Assembly: GCF_001420005.1 (NCBI RefSeq)
Contig: NZ_LJAK01000002.1
Location: 310,001-374,000 of the forward strand
Reading direction: 5' to 3'
Source of the DNA: Loktanella sp. 3ANDIMAR09
Lineage (GTDB): Bacteria; Pseudomonadota; Alphaproteobacteria; Rhodobacterales; Rhodobacteraceae
Length of the DNA: 64,000 nt
How positions within the stretch are numbered: the stretch's first letter is position 1; every line of letters starts with the position of its first letter. Positions 52,198 to 60,975 of this stretch are shown here, in pieces. A program made the position numbers and the translations under genes. The notes below the pieces were generated by a model that saw only the letters and a list, made by a program, of their open reading frames with translations, searched no databases and was not told where the DNA came from.

Positions 52198-55100
52198 GAC
52201 TGACCAACCACGGCCGCCTGATCGCCAAGAACCGGCCGGTGCATTTCACCTTCAACGGCAAGCGGATGCGCGGCTATCGCGGCGATACGCTGGCATCCGC
52301 GCTCTTGGCCAACGACCAGATCCTGCTGGGCCGGTCGTTCAAATATCACCGCCCGCGCGGGCTGGTCGCCTCTGGCGCAGAGGAACCCAACGCGCTGGTC
52401 GAACTGGGGCGGGGCGACCGGCAGGAACCCAACCACCGGGTGACACAGGTCGAACTGATCGACGGGCTGGTGGCGCGGTCGCAAAACCACTGGCCCAGCC
52501 TGGAATTCGACGTGGGCGTCATCAATTCCAAACTGTCGCGTTTCTTGCCCGCCGGGTTTTATTACAAGACCTTCATCCAGCCGCGCGCCTTCTGGAAACA
52601 CGTCTATGAGCCGATCATCCGCAAATCCGCCGGGCTTGGTGCGGCACCGGAAACAGCGGATGACCATAGCTACGAACACTTTAACATCACCGTGGATGTG
52701 CTTGTTATTGGTGGTGGAATTTCAGGTCTGGCTGCGACCTTGGCTGCGGCGCGCGCAGGTGCACGGGTGCTGTTGGTTGAACAGACCGCCGCCTGGGGCG
52801 GCCGCGCCACGGTGGATCAGCCACGTATCGACGGCCAGGACGCGCAGGACTGGATCGACGACACGTTGGCCGCGCTTGCGACCATGCCCAACGTGACGCT
52901 GCGCAATCGCACGCAGGGTGCGGGCGTCTATGACCACGGCTATGCGCTGTGCAACGAACAATTGACCGACCACCTGACGCAATCCGACGGGCCGCGGCAG
53001 CGCCTGTGGCGCGTGCGTGCGGGCCAGATCATCACAGCCACGGGCGCGATCGAGCGGCCTTTGTCCTTTGCTTACAATGACGTGCCGGGCGTTTTGATGG
53101 CGTCGGCACTGCGGGACTACGTGGTGAACTACGGCGTGGCCGTGGGCGAACGCACGGTGCTGGTAACCAACAACGACGACGCCTATCGCACCGCCATTGC
53201 GCTGGTCGATGCGGGGCTAAGCGTGCCGGCCGTGCTGGATGCCCGCGCCGTTGCAGGTGGAGAGCTGGTCGAGCGTGCCCGCGCGCGCGGCATCCGGGTC
53301 GAGACAGGCAAGGCGATTGCGGCTGTTCAGGGTGGCAAGCGTGTCACGGGTGTCAGGGTCTGCGATCAGGTCGGTGACGGCACCGTGACCGAGGAAATCG
53401 CCTGCGATTGCGTGGCCATGTCGGGTGGTTGGTCGCCGGTGGTCCACCTGTGGTCGCACTGCGGCGGCAAGCTGATCTGGGACGACACGCAAGCCATGTT
53501 CCGCCCCGACCCAAATCGCCCGCCGCTGGGTGCGGACGGGGCGGGTTTCGTGCGCGCTGCGGGCACTGCGAATGGGCACCTTTATACAGCTGAATCCGTG
53601 GCGGACGGGTTCGCCGCCGGCAAACAGGCCGCCCGCGCCCTGGGCTTTGACAAAAAGGTCGGTGCCGTCCCGCAGGGCGATTGCGCCGTCGAAGACCCGA
53701 TGGAACCCGTCTGGCTGATGCCGGCCAACGCATCCTATGACAAACGCGCCAAGATGTGGCTGGACTATCAGAACGACGTTAAGGTCACGGATGTGCAACT
53801 TGCCGCGCAAGAAGGCTTTGAAAGCGTCGAACACGCCAAGCGATACACCACGCTGGGAATGGCGACGGATCAGGGTAAGCTGAGCAATATCAATGGCCTT
53901 GCGACCCTTGCTGCGTCACTCGACAAGGCAATCCCGGAGGTCGGCACCACGACATTCAGGCCGCCCTATACGCCGCTGCCGCTGGCGGCGATCACGGGGG
54001 TTGCGCGCGATCATCTGTTCCAACCGGTGCGCAAGACGCCGATCTATGACTGGCACGACGACAACGGTGCCGATTTCGAACCCGTTGGCCAATGGCGCAG
54101 GCCCTACGCCTATCCGCGCGGGTCCGAGACGGTCCATGACGCCGTGATGCGCGAGGTGACGAACACCCGTGAGAACGTGGGTCTGCTGGACGCCAGCACA
54201 TTGGGCAAGCTGATCGTCAAGGGTCCGGATGCGGGCAAATTCCTCGACATGATGTACACCAACATGATGTCGAACCTCGCTGTGGGCAAATGCCGTTACG
54301 GGCTGATGTGCAGCGAAAACGGTTTTCTGATCGACGACGGTGTCGTGGCGCGAATCGACGATGACACATGGCTGTGCCACACGACCACCGGCGGTGCGGA
54401 CCGCATCCATGCCCATATGGAGGACTGGTTGCAGTGCGAATGGTGGGACTGGCAGGTCTATGTCGCCAATGTGACCGAGCAATACGCCCAGTTCGCGGTT
54501 GTCGGACCCAAGGCGCGGCGTCTGTTGCAGACCATCGGCGGCATGACCCTGACCAAGGACGCCTTGCCGTTCATGCAGTGGACCGAAGGCCGCCTGGGCG
54601 ATTTCGACGCCCGTGTGTTCCGCATCAGTTTCAGTGGCGAACTCTCCTACGAGGTCGCCGTGCCGGCATCGCAGGGGCCTGCATTCTGGGATGCCTTGCT
54701 GGCGGCCGGAGAGCCGCTTGGCGTCATGCCCTATGGAACCGAGGCGCTGCACATCATGCGCGCCGAAAAGGGTTTCATCATGATCGGCGATGAAACCGAC
54801 GGCACGGTCATCCCGCAGGACCTGAACCTGCACTGGGCCATCAGCAAGAAAAAGACCGACTTTCTGGGCAAACGCGGCCAGTTGCGCGACCACATGCAGG
54901 ACCCGGGCCGCTGGAAACTGGTGGGGCTGGAAACGCTTGACGGGTCGGTCCTGGCCGATGGGGCCTATGCGCCCGAGGATGGCGCCAACGCCAACGGCCA
55001 ACGCCGCGTGCAGGGGCGGGTGACGTCCACCTATCATTCGCCGACGCTGGGGCGGGGGATCGCCATGGGGCTGGTGCGCAACGGTCCCAACCGCATGGGC

Positions 55101-55199
55101 GAGGTCATCACCTTTACCAAAGAAGGCGGCGGCACGCAGGACGCGCGGATCGTTGATCCGGTGTTTTACGACAAGGACGGGGAAAAGCAGAATGTCTGA
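52194..55199 (+). CDS. soxA: Sarcosine oxidase subunit alpha
   Basis: The 1001-residue subunit has an N-terminal region with GYRGDTLASALLAND, a nucleotide-binding fold (VLVIGGGISGLAATLAAARAG, about 169-189), and a C-terminal glycine cleavage T-like folate domain (GLLDASTLGKLIVKGPDAGKFLD onward) that captures formaldehyde on tetrahydrofolate. It is joined by overlaps to soxD and soxG. Length is normal for the family. Confidence 0.95.
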   Translation: MRLTNHGRLIAKNRPVHFTFNGKRMRGYRGDTLASALLANDQILLGRSFKYHRPRGLVASGAEEPNALVELGRGDRQEPNHRVTQVELIDGLVARSQNHWPSLEFDVGVINSKLSRFLPAGFYYKTFIQPRAFWKHVYEPIIRKSAGLGAAPETADDHSYEHFNITVDVLVIGGGISGLAATLAAARAGARVLLVEQTAAWGGRATVDQPRIDGQDAQDWIDDTLAALATMPNVTLRNRTQGAGVYDHGYALCNEQLTDHLTQSDGPRQRLWRVRAGQIITATGAIERPLSFAYNDVPGVLMASALRDYVVNYGVAVGERTVLVTNNDDAYRTAIALVDAGLSVPAVLDARAVAGGELVERARARGIRVETGKAIAAVQGGKRVTGVRVCDQVGDGTVTEEIACDCVAMSGGWSPVVHLWSHCGGKLIWDDTQAMFRPDPNRPPLGADGAGFVRAAGTANGHLYTAESVADGFAAGKQAARALGFDKKVGAVPQGDCAVEDPMEPVWLMPANASYDKRAKMWLDYQNDVKVTDVQLAAQEGFESVEHAKRYTTLGMATDQGKLSNINGLATLAASLDKAIPEVGTTTFRPPYTPLPLAAITGVARDHLFQPVRKTPIYDWHDDNGADFEPVGQWRRPYAYPRGSETVHDAVMREVTNTRENVGLLDASTLGKLIVKGPDAGKFLDMMYTNMMSNLAVGKCRYGLMCSENGFLIDDGVVARIDDDTWLCHTTTGGADRIHAHMEDWLQCEWWDWQVYVANVTEQYAQFAVVGPKARRLLQTIGGMTLTKDALPFMQWTEGRLGDFDARVFRISFSGELSYEVAVPASQGPAFWDALLAAGEPLGVMPYGTEALHIMRAEKGFIMIGDETDGTVIPQDLNLHWAISKKKTDFLGKRGQLRDHMQDPGRWKLVGLETLDGSVLADGAYAPEDGANANGQRRVQGRVTSTYHSPTLGRGIAMGLVRNGPNRMGEVITFTKEGGGTQDARIVDPVFYDKDGEKQNV

Positions 55200-55767
55200 A
55201 CGTGTCAGCGCCTTGCGCAACCGCGAAACGGGTGGGTCGGTGCAGGTCCGCGATGCTGGCCTGCGCGGCATGATCACCCTGCGCGGTGATCTGTCGAACG
55301 GCAAACTTGCCTCTGTCGTGAAATCGGTGACAGGGTTGAAGCTGCCCGCCTGCAACGGCGTCGTGCAGGACGGCGACACGGGCATCGCCTGGATGTCCCC
55401 CGACGAACTGCTGGTCATGGTCGCATATGACGATGTCCCAGAGGCGCTGGACAAGATCGCCAAGGCCCTGTCGGGCCAGCACCATCTGGCGGTGAACGTG
55501 TCTGACGCGCGCAGCGTGATGCTGCTGCAGGGGTCTTTTGTTCGCGAGGTTGTCGCCAAACTGGCCCCTGTCGATCTGCATCCTGATGTCTGGCAGCCCG
55601 GCCAGATCATCCGGTCCCGGCTGGGGCAGGTCGCGGCGGCCTTTTGGCTGGTGGATGAGGCGACGGTGCAGGTCATCTGTTTCAGGTCGGTTGCGGATTA
55701 TGCCTTTGATCTGTTGGCCGCCTCGGCCAAGGCGGGGCCGGTCGGGCATTTTGCGCGTGGAACTTAA
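55192..55767 (+). CDS. soxG: Sarcosine oxidase subunit gamma
   Basis: The 191-residue gamma subunit has the folate-domain-like VQVRDAGLRGMITLRGDLSN, GIAWMSPDELLVMV and DARSVMLLQGSFVREVVAKLAPVDLHPD blocks. It overlaps the end of soxA by eight bases. It completes the heterotetramer. No terminator is visible before sodB, 81 bases on. Confidence 0.93.
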   Translation: MSERVSALRNRETGGSVQVRDAGLRGMITLRGDLSNGKLASVVKSVTGLKLPACNGVVQDGDTGIAWMSPDELLVMVAYDDVPEALDKIAKALSGQHHLAVNVSDARSVMLLQGSFVREVVAKLAPVDLHPDVWQPGQIIRSRLGQVAAAFWLVDEATVQVICFRSVADYAFDLLAASAKAGPVGHFARGT

Positions 55768-55848
55768 CCCCCGCGCATGGGTTGACCCCGCAGCGAAACG
55801 CGCTCTTATCTGACGCGTCAAAGACCAAGAGAATAAAGGGGACCACCC

Positions 55849-56448
55849 ATGGCTTTCGAACTTCCTGATCTGCCCTATGCCCACGACGCACTGGCGTCCA
55901 AGGGGATGTCTGCGGAAACGCTGGAATACCACCACGACAAGCACCACAATGCCTATGCGACCAAGACCACCGATCTGGTCAAGGGCAGCGCATGGGAAGG
56001 CAAGTCGATCGACGAGATCGTCAAGGGCACATTCGATGCCAGCTCTGTCACGCAGTCCGGCCTGTTCGACAATGCGTCGCAGTACTGGAACCACTGCCAG
56101 TTCTGGGAAATGATGTCGCCCGGCGACAGCAAGATGCCCGGCGAGCTGGAAAAGGCGATCACCGAAAGCTTTGGTTCCACCGACAAGTTCATGGACGAAT
56201 TCAAGGCCAAGGGTGCCGGTCAGTTCGGGTCCGGCTGGGTCTGGCTGGTCAAGGATACCGACGGCAGCCTGAAGGTCACGAACACCGCCAACGGCATCAA
56301 TCCGCTGTGCTACAACCAGACCGCGCTGCTGGGCTGTGATGTGTGGGAACACGCCTATTACATCGACCACCGCAACGCGCGCCCGGCCTATCTGGACAAC
56401 TTCCTGAACGAGCTGGTGAACTGGGAAAACGTCGCAAGCCGGATGTAA
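55849..56448 (+). CDS. sodB: Superoxide dismutase, Fe type
   Basis: The 199-residue cytoplasmic dismutase has metal ligands His28 (EYHHDKHH), His82 (WNHCQFW), Asp164 and His168 (DVWEHAYYID). The SQYWNH context (Gln two residues before Trp) is like iron rather than manganese forms. It directly follows soxBDAG, whose product releases hydrogen peroxide. Sharing of a transcript is possible but not shown. A strong terminator follows. Confidence 0.94.
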   Translation: MAFELPDLPYAHDALASKGMSAETLEYHHDKHHNAYATKTTDLVKGSAWEGKSIDEIVKGTFDASSVTQSGLFDNASQYWNHCQFWEMMSPGDSKMPGELEKAITESFGSTDKFMDEFKAKGAGQFGSGWVWLVKDTDGSLKVTNTANGINPLCYNQTALLGCDVWEHAYYIDHRNARPAYLDNFLNELVNWENVASRM

Positions 56449-56471
56449 TCCGGACTTGTGTTGATCTATCA

Positions 56472-56503
56472 GGGGCCTGTGTAGACCGCACGGGCCCCTT
56501 TTT
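56472..56503 (+). terminator. Intrinsic terminator of sodB
   Basis: GGGGCCTGTG (56472-56481) pairs with CACGGGCCCC (56489-56498), with one wobble, followed by five T residues. It ends 13 bases before the next gene's start codon. Confidence 0.88.
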
Positions 56504-56516
56504 CATGGAAGATGCA

Positions 56517-57485
56517 ATGCACGGACCGACCCGAGACCAGATTTCAGACGCGCGTGACGTGACAAGGGACGCGCTGATCCGCACCCCCGTTCTGGCGCTG
56601 CGTTCTGCCCGGTGGGACGCGATCCTGCCACAGGCGGCCAGTGTCACGGTCAAACTGGAATTGTTTCAGCAGGCTGGCAGTTTCAAATCGCGCGGGGTCT
56701 ATCTGGGGATCCGTCAACTGACCCCAGATCAGCGTGCGGCAGGTGTCGTGGCCGCATCGGGCGGCAATCATGCGCTGGCCGTCAGTTGGGCGGCACAGGC
56801 CGCGGGCGTGGCTGCACGTATCGCCATGCCGCGCACGGTTGACCCGCTGCGGATCGACGGTTGCCGGGCCCTGGGGGCAGAGGTGTCGTTGCACGAGGAC
56901 ATGCCAGCCGCATTCGCCGAAATGGACCGCGTCGTGACCGAAGAAGGGCGCGCGATCATGCATCCCTTCGAAGGCGCACATATGACACTGGGTGCGGCAG
57001 TCTGCGGGGACGAGTATCTGGATCAGGCACCGCAAATCGACACGCTGGTCGTGCCGGTGGGGGGTGGCGGCCTGATCAGCGGCATGGCCACGGCAGCGAA
57101 ACGGCGCAATCCAGCAATCCAGGTGATCGGCGTGGAACCTGTGGGTGCCGACAGCATGACCCGTTCGCTGGCCGCGGGGCATCCGGTCCGGCTGGACCGG
57201 ATCGACACGATCGCCGACAGTCTGAGCGCGCCGATGGCGATGCCTCTGTCCTTTGCCGCGACGCAGGCGCATGTCGACCGCATGGTGCATGTGACCGACG
57301 ATCAGATGCGTGCGGCGATGGGGCACTACATGGATGTGTTGCGGATACTGGCGGAACCCGCCTGTGCGGCCTCGCTCGCCGCGATTTGCGGTCCGTTGCG
57401 CGACGATCTGGCGGGGCGGCATGTGGGAATCATCGCCTGCGGGTCGAACATTTCGCTAGAGCGCTATCAGCAGATTCTGTCCTGA
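56517..57485 (+). CDS. Threonine/serine dehydratase-like PLP enzyme
   Basis: The 322-residue fold-type II PLP enzyme has the cofactor Lys57 in GSFKSRG, the phosphate loop ASGGNHALAVSW and VPVGGGGLISGM. This matches single-domain threonine dehydratases without the ACT domain; serine racemase or another amino acid is possible. The ATG at 56517 has GGAAG just upstream. An ATG at 56505 directly abuts the sodB terminator and lacks an RBS. Its promoter must overlap the sodB 3' end. Confidence 0.85.
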   Translation: MHGPTRDQISDARDVTRDALIRTPVLALRSARWDAILPQAASVTVKLELFQQAGSFKSRGVYLGIRQLTPDQRAAGVVAASGGNHALAVSWAAQAAGVAARIAMPRTVDPLRIDGCRALGAEVSLHEDMPAAFAEMDRVVTEEGRAIMHPFEGAHMTLGAAVCGDEYLDQAPQIDTLVVPVGGGGLISGMATAAKRRNPAIQVIGVEPVGADSMTRSLAAGHPVRLDRIDTIADSLSAPMAMPLSFAATQAHVDRMVHVTDDQMRAAMGHYMDVLRILAEPACAASLAAICGPLRDDLAGRHVGIIACGSNISLERYQQILS

Positions 57486-57548
57486 TTTCGGAACTTTGTC
57501 TGCGTCCCCTCGTTGACCTTGTGAAAACAAGAAAGCGAGGAATTTCAA

Positions 57549-57770
57549 ATGGCAGAACGTCAGAAATCCAGCGATGGTCGCTCTGAAACGTCCGAACTGA
57601 TCGGTGAACCCGGTGATGCCCCCACGGCGTCCGGAACCGATGGCGGCGCACTGGCCCGCCGGGTCGGCAAGCGCGACGAAGAAGAGCGCGTCACCAAGAG
57701 CCCCGACACGCATACCGATGCGCAGAAGTCAGACAAGATCGCAACAGGAACGGATACGCGCAATGACTAA
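57549..57770 (+). CDS. Small hydrophilic protein coupled to host-attachment gene
   Basis: The 73-residue protein is highly charged and probably disordered (KSSDGRSETSELIGEPGD, KRDEEERVTKSPDTHTDAQKSDK). It has no membrane or export signal and no recognisable family. AGCGAGGA lies about 10 bases upstream. It overlaps the next gene by eight bases, so the two proteins are made together and may interact. Confidence 0.65.
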   Translation: MAERQKSSDGRSETSELIGEPGDAPTASGTDGGALARRVGKRDEEERVTKSPDTHTDAQKSDKIATGTDTRND

Positions 57771-58215
57771 GATCAAGAATGGCACATGGGTCGTCGTGGC
57801 CGACGGTGAAAAAGCATTGTTCCTGCGCAACATCACGGACGGCGAGAACCCCAACCTCGAGGTGATCCGTAAGGAAGAACAGGACAACCCCAAGGACATC
57901 GACCAATCCGCCAACCGACCCGGTCGTGTCGGCCAGAGTGCGAACCCCGGCAAGAGCGCCTATGACGACACCGACTGGCACGAACTGGCCAAGGATCGTT
58001 TCGCCGCCGATCTGGCCGACATGCTCTATGCGCGGGCGCACAAGGGCCAGTTCGACAGTATCGTGCTGGTGGCGTCACCGCATATCCTGGGCGAGCTGCG
58101 CGACCAGCTTCATCAGGAGGTCACGCAAAAGGTCATCGGCGAGATCGACAAGACGCTGACCAATCATACCGTCGGCGACATTGAAAAGATCGTGAAATCA
58201 GACCTCGCGGCCTGA
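57763..58215 (+). CDS. Host attachment (baeRF/eRF1-like) family protein
   Basis: The 150-residue protein has WVVVADGEKALFLRNI, an RPGRVGQSANPGKSAYDDTDWHELAKDRFAADL middle region and FDSIVLVASPHILGELRDQL, the pattern of the bacterial host-attachment/baeRF group, distant relatives of eRF1. The exact role is unclear; the name comes from Agrobacterium genetics. The start overlaps the upstream 73-residue ORF. Confidence 0.85.
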   Translation: MTKIKNGTWVVVADGEKALFLRNITDGENPNLEVIRKEEQDNPKDIDQSANRPGRVGQSANPGKSAYDDTDWHELAKDRFAADLADMLYARAHKGQFDSIVLVASPHILGELRDQLHQEVTQKVIGEIDKTLTNHTVGDIEKIVKSDLAA

Positions 58216-58236
58216 ACGATCGGGTTGCAGAAACAG

Positions 58237-58262
58237 GGCCGTCCTAGCCGGGGCGGCCTTTT
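58237..58262 (+). terminator. Terminator after the host-attachment gene
   Basis: GGCCGTCC (58237-58244) pairs with GGGCGGCC (58251-58258), with one wobble, then four T. It lies 21 bases after the stop and separates this gene from rarD. Confidence 0.7.
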
Positions 58263-58322
58263 GCTTGCGCAGGTCCATGATTGTCGTCAGTCATGGCGGC
58301 ATCAGCAAAGGGAACCCGTGTC

Positions 58323-59324
58323 ATGGTCAAGGGAATATCCGCATTGGTGCTGGCCTGCACGGTCTGGGGCCTGTCGCCGCTTTTCTACTGGCTGTTGTCG
58401 GACATTCCCCCGCTGGAGGTGCTGAGTTATCGCACGCTTTGGTCACTGGTCTTTTTTGCCGGGTTGCTGGCGGTGCAGGGTCGGTTGCACCGGGTGGGGC
58501 AGGCGTTGCGTGATCCGCGCACGCAGATGATCCTGATCGCGGCCAGCGTGATGATTTCCGTTAACTGGTTTGGTTTCATCTGGTCGATCTCGCAGGGCAA
58601 CGGGCTCGAGGCGTCGCTGGGTTACTACATCTTTCCGCTGGTGTCCGTGGTGCTGGGGGCCGTCTTTTTCGGAGAACGGCTGGGGCGTGCCCAGTTGGCC
58701 GCGGTGGTGCTGGCCGCTGTTGCGGTCAGCGTTCTGACATTGGGGCTGGGTGTGCCGCCCTGGATCGCATTGTTGCTGGCGGGCACCTTTGGCGCCTATG
58801 GCGTGCTGAAAAAGCGGCTGTCGCTGGGGGCCGTCACATCCGTTACCGCAGAGGTCGCGATCATCGCGCCGCTGGCGATCGGCTGGCTGGCACTGCGCGG
58901 CACGACATGGCCGGGGCAGGGTGCGGATCTGGGGACACATGCCCTGCTGATGCTGTCGGGTCCGCTGACCGGGCTGCCGCTGATCCTGTTTTCATACGCA
59001 ACACAGCACGTGCGACTGTCCACGGTGGGGATTGTGCAATACCTCAACCCGTCGCTGCAATTTGCCTGTGCCGTCCTGTTTTTCGGAAACCTGATCACGC
59101 CATGGCACGGGATTGCGTTTCCGCTGATCTGGGCTGCGCTGGTGATCTATTCGGTCGCCGCATACCGTCAGGACAGGGCGCGGCGCAGGGCGCCTCGGCG
59201 GCGGCGGTGCTGTCGACGACGGTCACGTAATCGCGGGTGTCCTGACCTGCAAAGCCCTGTGCCACGACGTGATCCAGCAAATGCACCAGCGCATCCCAGT
59301 AGCCGGCCACGTTCACGACGATGA
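58323..59324 (+). CDS. rarD: RarD/EamA family transporter with likely frameshifted C-terminus
   Basis: The protein core (residues 1 to about 290) has about ten membrane helices in the EamA/RarD pattern (CTVWGLSPLFYWLLSDIPPLEVLSYRTLWSLV, SVNWFGFIWSISQG, YIFPLVSVVLGAVFFGE). The substrate is unknown. AAAGGGA precedes the ATG at 58323. The last roughly 43 residues are an Arg/Cys/Pro-rich tail antisense to the LOG gene and look false. One extra G in the GGG at 59188-59190 would shift the frame to end in STTVT with TAA at 59228-59230, giving 302 residues, the normal length. The same base would also repair the LOG gene. Confidence 0.82.
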   Translation: MVKGISALVLACTVWGLSPLFYWLLSDIPPLEVLSYRTLWSLVFFAGLLAVQGRLHRVGQALRDPRTQMILIAASVMISVNWFGFIWSISQGNGLEASLGYYIFPLVSVVLGAVFFGERLGRAQLAAVVLAAVAVSVLTLGLGVPPWIALLLAGTFGAYGVLKKRLSLGAVTSVTAEVAIIAPLAIGWLALRGTTWPGQGADLGTHALLMLSGPLTGLPLILFSYATQHVRLSTVGIVQYLNPSLQFACAVLFFGNLITPWHGIAFPLIWAALVIYSVAAYRQDRARRRAPRRRRCCRRRSRNRGCPDLQSPVPRRDPANAPAHPSSRPRSRR

Positions 59325-59724
59325 TGGGTTTGTCGTGCAGGCCCAATTGCCGCCAGGTCAGTACCTCGAAAAATTCGTCCAGTGATCCCGCACCGCCCGG
59401 CAGCACGATCACGGCGTTGGCGTTCATCAGCATGACCTTTTTGCGTTCATGCATGGTTTCGGTCACGACAAAGGTATCCAGATCCCGTTTGCCGACCTCC
59501 CAGTCCAGCAGATGCTGCGGGATGACCCCCATGGTGGCACCGCCCGCCGTTTGTGCTGACCGCGCGACGCGCCCCATCAAGCCTACATCACCCGCCCCGT
59601 AGACCAGACGCCATCCGTTCGCGGCGAGCATCTGGCCGGTTGCCTCGGCTGCGGTGGCAAAGGCCGGGTCATGGCCGTCCCGGCTGCCGCAATAGACACA
59701 GATGGAATGGGTGACTGATGCCAT
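59095..59724 (-). CDS. LOG family (lysine decarboxylase-like) protein, likely frameshifted C-terminus
   Basis: LOG proteins are nucleotide 5'-monophosphate phosphoribohydrolases, first known for cytokinin activation. This one has SICVYCGSRDG, WRLVYGAGDVGLMG and the catalytic PGGAGSLDEFFEVLTWRQLG motif. The start at 59724 follows AAGAGGCG. As read, the last 35 or so residues (after VTVVDS) are Pro/Arg-rich and overlap rarD by 230 bases. With one extra C opposite 59188-59190 the frame ends in PLRRALS at TGA 59168-59170, giving about 185 residues as is usual for the family. Confidence 0.82.
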   Translation of the reverse strand: MASVTHSICVYCGSRDGHDPAFATAAEATGQMLAANGWRLVYGAGDVGLMGRVARSAQTAGGATMGVIPQHLLDWEVGKRDLDTFVVTETMHERKKVMLMNANAVIVLPGGAGSLDEFFEVLTWRQLGLHDKPIIVVNVAGYWDALVHLLDHVVAQGFAGQDTRDYVTVVDSTAAAEAPCAAPCPDGMRRPNRSPAQPRSAETQSRAMA

Positions 59725-59820
59725 TTGACGCCTCTTGGTGTTGCAGGCTTTGACGTGGGCCAAACCCTTGTTAATGTGCCACAGCCTGCGCGGATGGCGC
59801 ATATTTGGCAAGGGATGCAG

Positions 59821-60918
59821 ATGGCCAGCAACAATGCGAAACTCTTTGGCGGTGCCGCAGGTGCCGTGGTGCTCGCTCTGGTTGTGGTGTGGATGTTTCC
59901 CTCTGCCCCAGTGGACGTGGCAACGGTGTCTGACGCTCCGCAGGTGGCGGTGTCTGACAATGTTGCGCCAGTCGCGCCGGCAAAACCTGCGCAGGTGACA
60001 AGCGTCGATACATTCCTGCTGGGCCCTGACGGTGTTGCGGTGGTGGCCGGACGGGCCAAACCCAACGCAGAGGTCACGCTGATGCTGGACGGCGTCGCGG
60101 TTGGTCAGGCGCGTTCCGATGCCAGCGGCGCATTTGCCGGCACGGCCGAAATTGCGTCAGCCGATCAGACCCGCGCGCTGACGTTCGAGGTTGATGGTGC
60201 TGCGGCAGGCGGGGATACGATTCTGGTGCAGGCCGGGACGGGCGGTCCTGCGGCTGTTGTGGACGTTGACACACAAACGGCACAGGTCGCAGAACCTGCG
60301 ATGCCGCCCGTGGAGCAGGACCCCGTGGCCCAAGAAACCTTGACCCAGGAAACCTTGGCCCAAGACAGCGGCGTGCAGGCGGACCCACCGGCCGCGAACA
60401 TCATCGTGACGGCAGATGGCGCGCGTGTGGCACCCAACGCAGCCCCCAGCGCGCAGGTCGCGCTGGATGCCATCACCTATGACGACAGCGGCGAGGTCCA
60501 GCTTGCGGGGCGTGCGCCGCAGGACGGCAACCTGCGGGTCTATCTGGACAATGCGCCGGTCAGCGATGCGCCGGTCAGTGGTGCTGGTGATTTCCGGATC
60601 GCGCTGCCCGATGTCGCGGCGGGCACCTATACGCTGCGCATCGACGAAATCGCGGCAGATGGCACCGTCGCCAGCCGGGTCGAAACCCCGTTCCAAAAGG
60701 AAGATCCCGCCGCGATCCGCGCGCTGCGTGATGACGCACAGACGGTGCAGCAGATTGCCACCAGCACCGTGCAACCGGGGGCGAGCCTGTGGGCGATTGC
60801 GACCGACCGTTTCGGGGACGGGCGGATGTACGTCGCCGTATTCGAGGCCAACCGCGACCAGATCCGCGATCCCGATCTGATCTATCCCGGACAGGTGTTT
60901 GTCATTCCCGACATGTAG
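59821..60918 (+). CDS. LysM domain envelope protein
   Basis: The 365-residue protein has an N-terminal membrane anchor (about residues 8-27), an Ala/Val/Pro- and Gln-rich linker with short repeats (PVAQETLTQETLAQDSG), Ig-like beta segments (LLGPDGVAVVAGRAKPNAEVTLMLDG, GNLRVYLDNAPVSDAPVSGAGDF) and a C-terminal LysM (VQPGASLWAIATDRFGDGRMYVAVFEANRDQI then PDLIYPGQVFVIP). LysM binds peptidoglycan, so it probably links the inner membrane to the wall. The ATG at 59821 has AGGG six bases upstream. Confidence 0.85.
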   Translation: MASNNAKLFGGAAGAVVLALVVVWMFPSAPVDVATVSDAPQVAVSDNVAPVAPAKPAQVTSVDTFLLGPDGVAVVAGRAKPNAEVTLMLDGVAVGQARSDASGAFAGTAEIASADQTRALTFEVDGAAAGGDTILVQAGTGGPAAVVDVDTQTAQVAEPAMPPVEQDPVAQETLTQETLAQDSGVQADPPAANIIVTADGARVAPNAAPSAQVALDAITYDDSGEVQLAGRAPQDGNLRVYLDNAPVSDAPVSGAGDFRIALPDVAAGTYTLRIDEIAADGTVASRVETPFQKEDPAAIRALRDDAQTVQQIATSTVQPGASLWAIATDRFGDGRMYVAVFEANRDQIRDPDLIYPGQVFVIPDM

Positions 60919-60975
60919 CCCCTGACATTCCGGGGGCGGGCGGCTACGAATGGGGTTCACTGATACGGGATCCCC

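Noticed and set aside
60318-60372. Short repeats (CAAGAAACCTTG-like) within the LysM gene linker
   Set aside because: They encode the repetitive Gln/Glu/Thr-rich linker of the protein and need no separate explanation.
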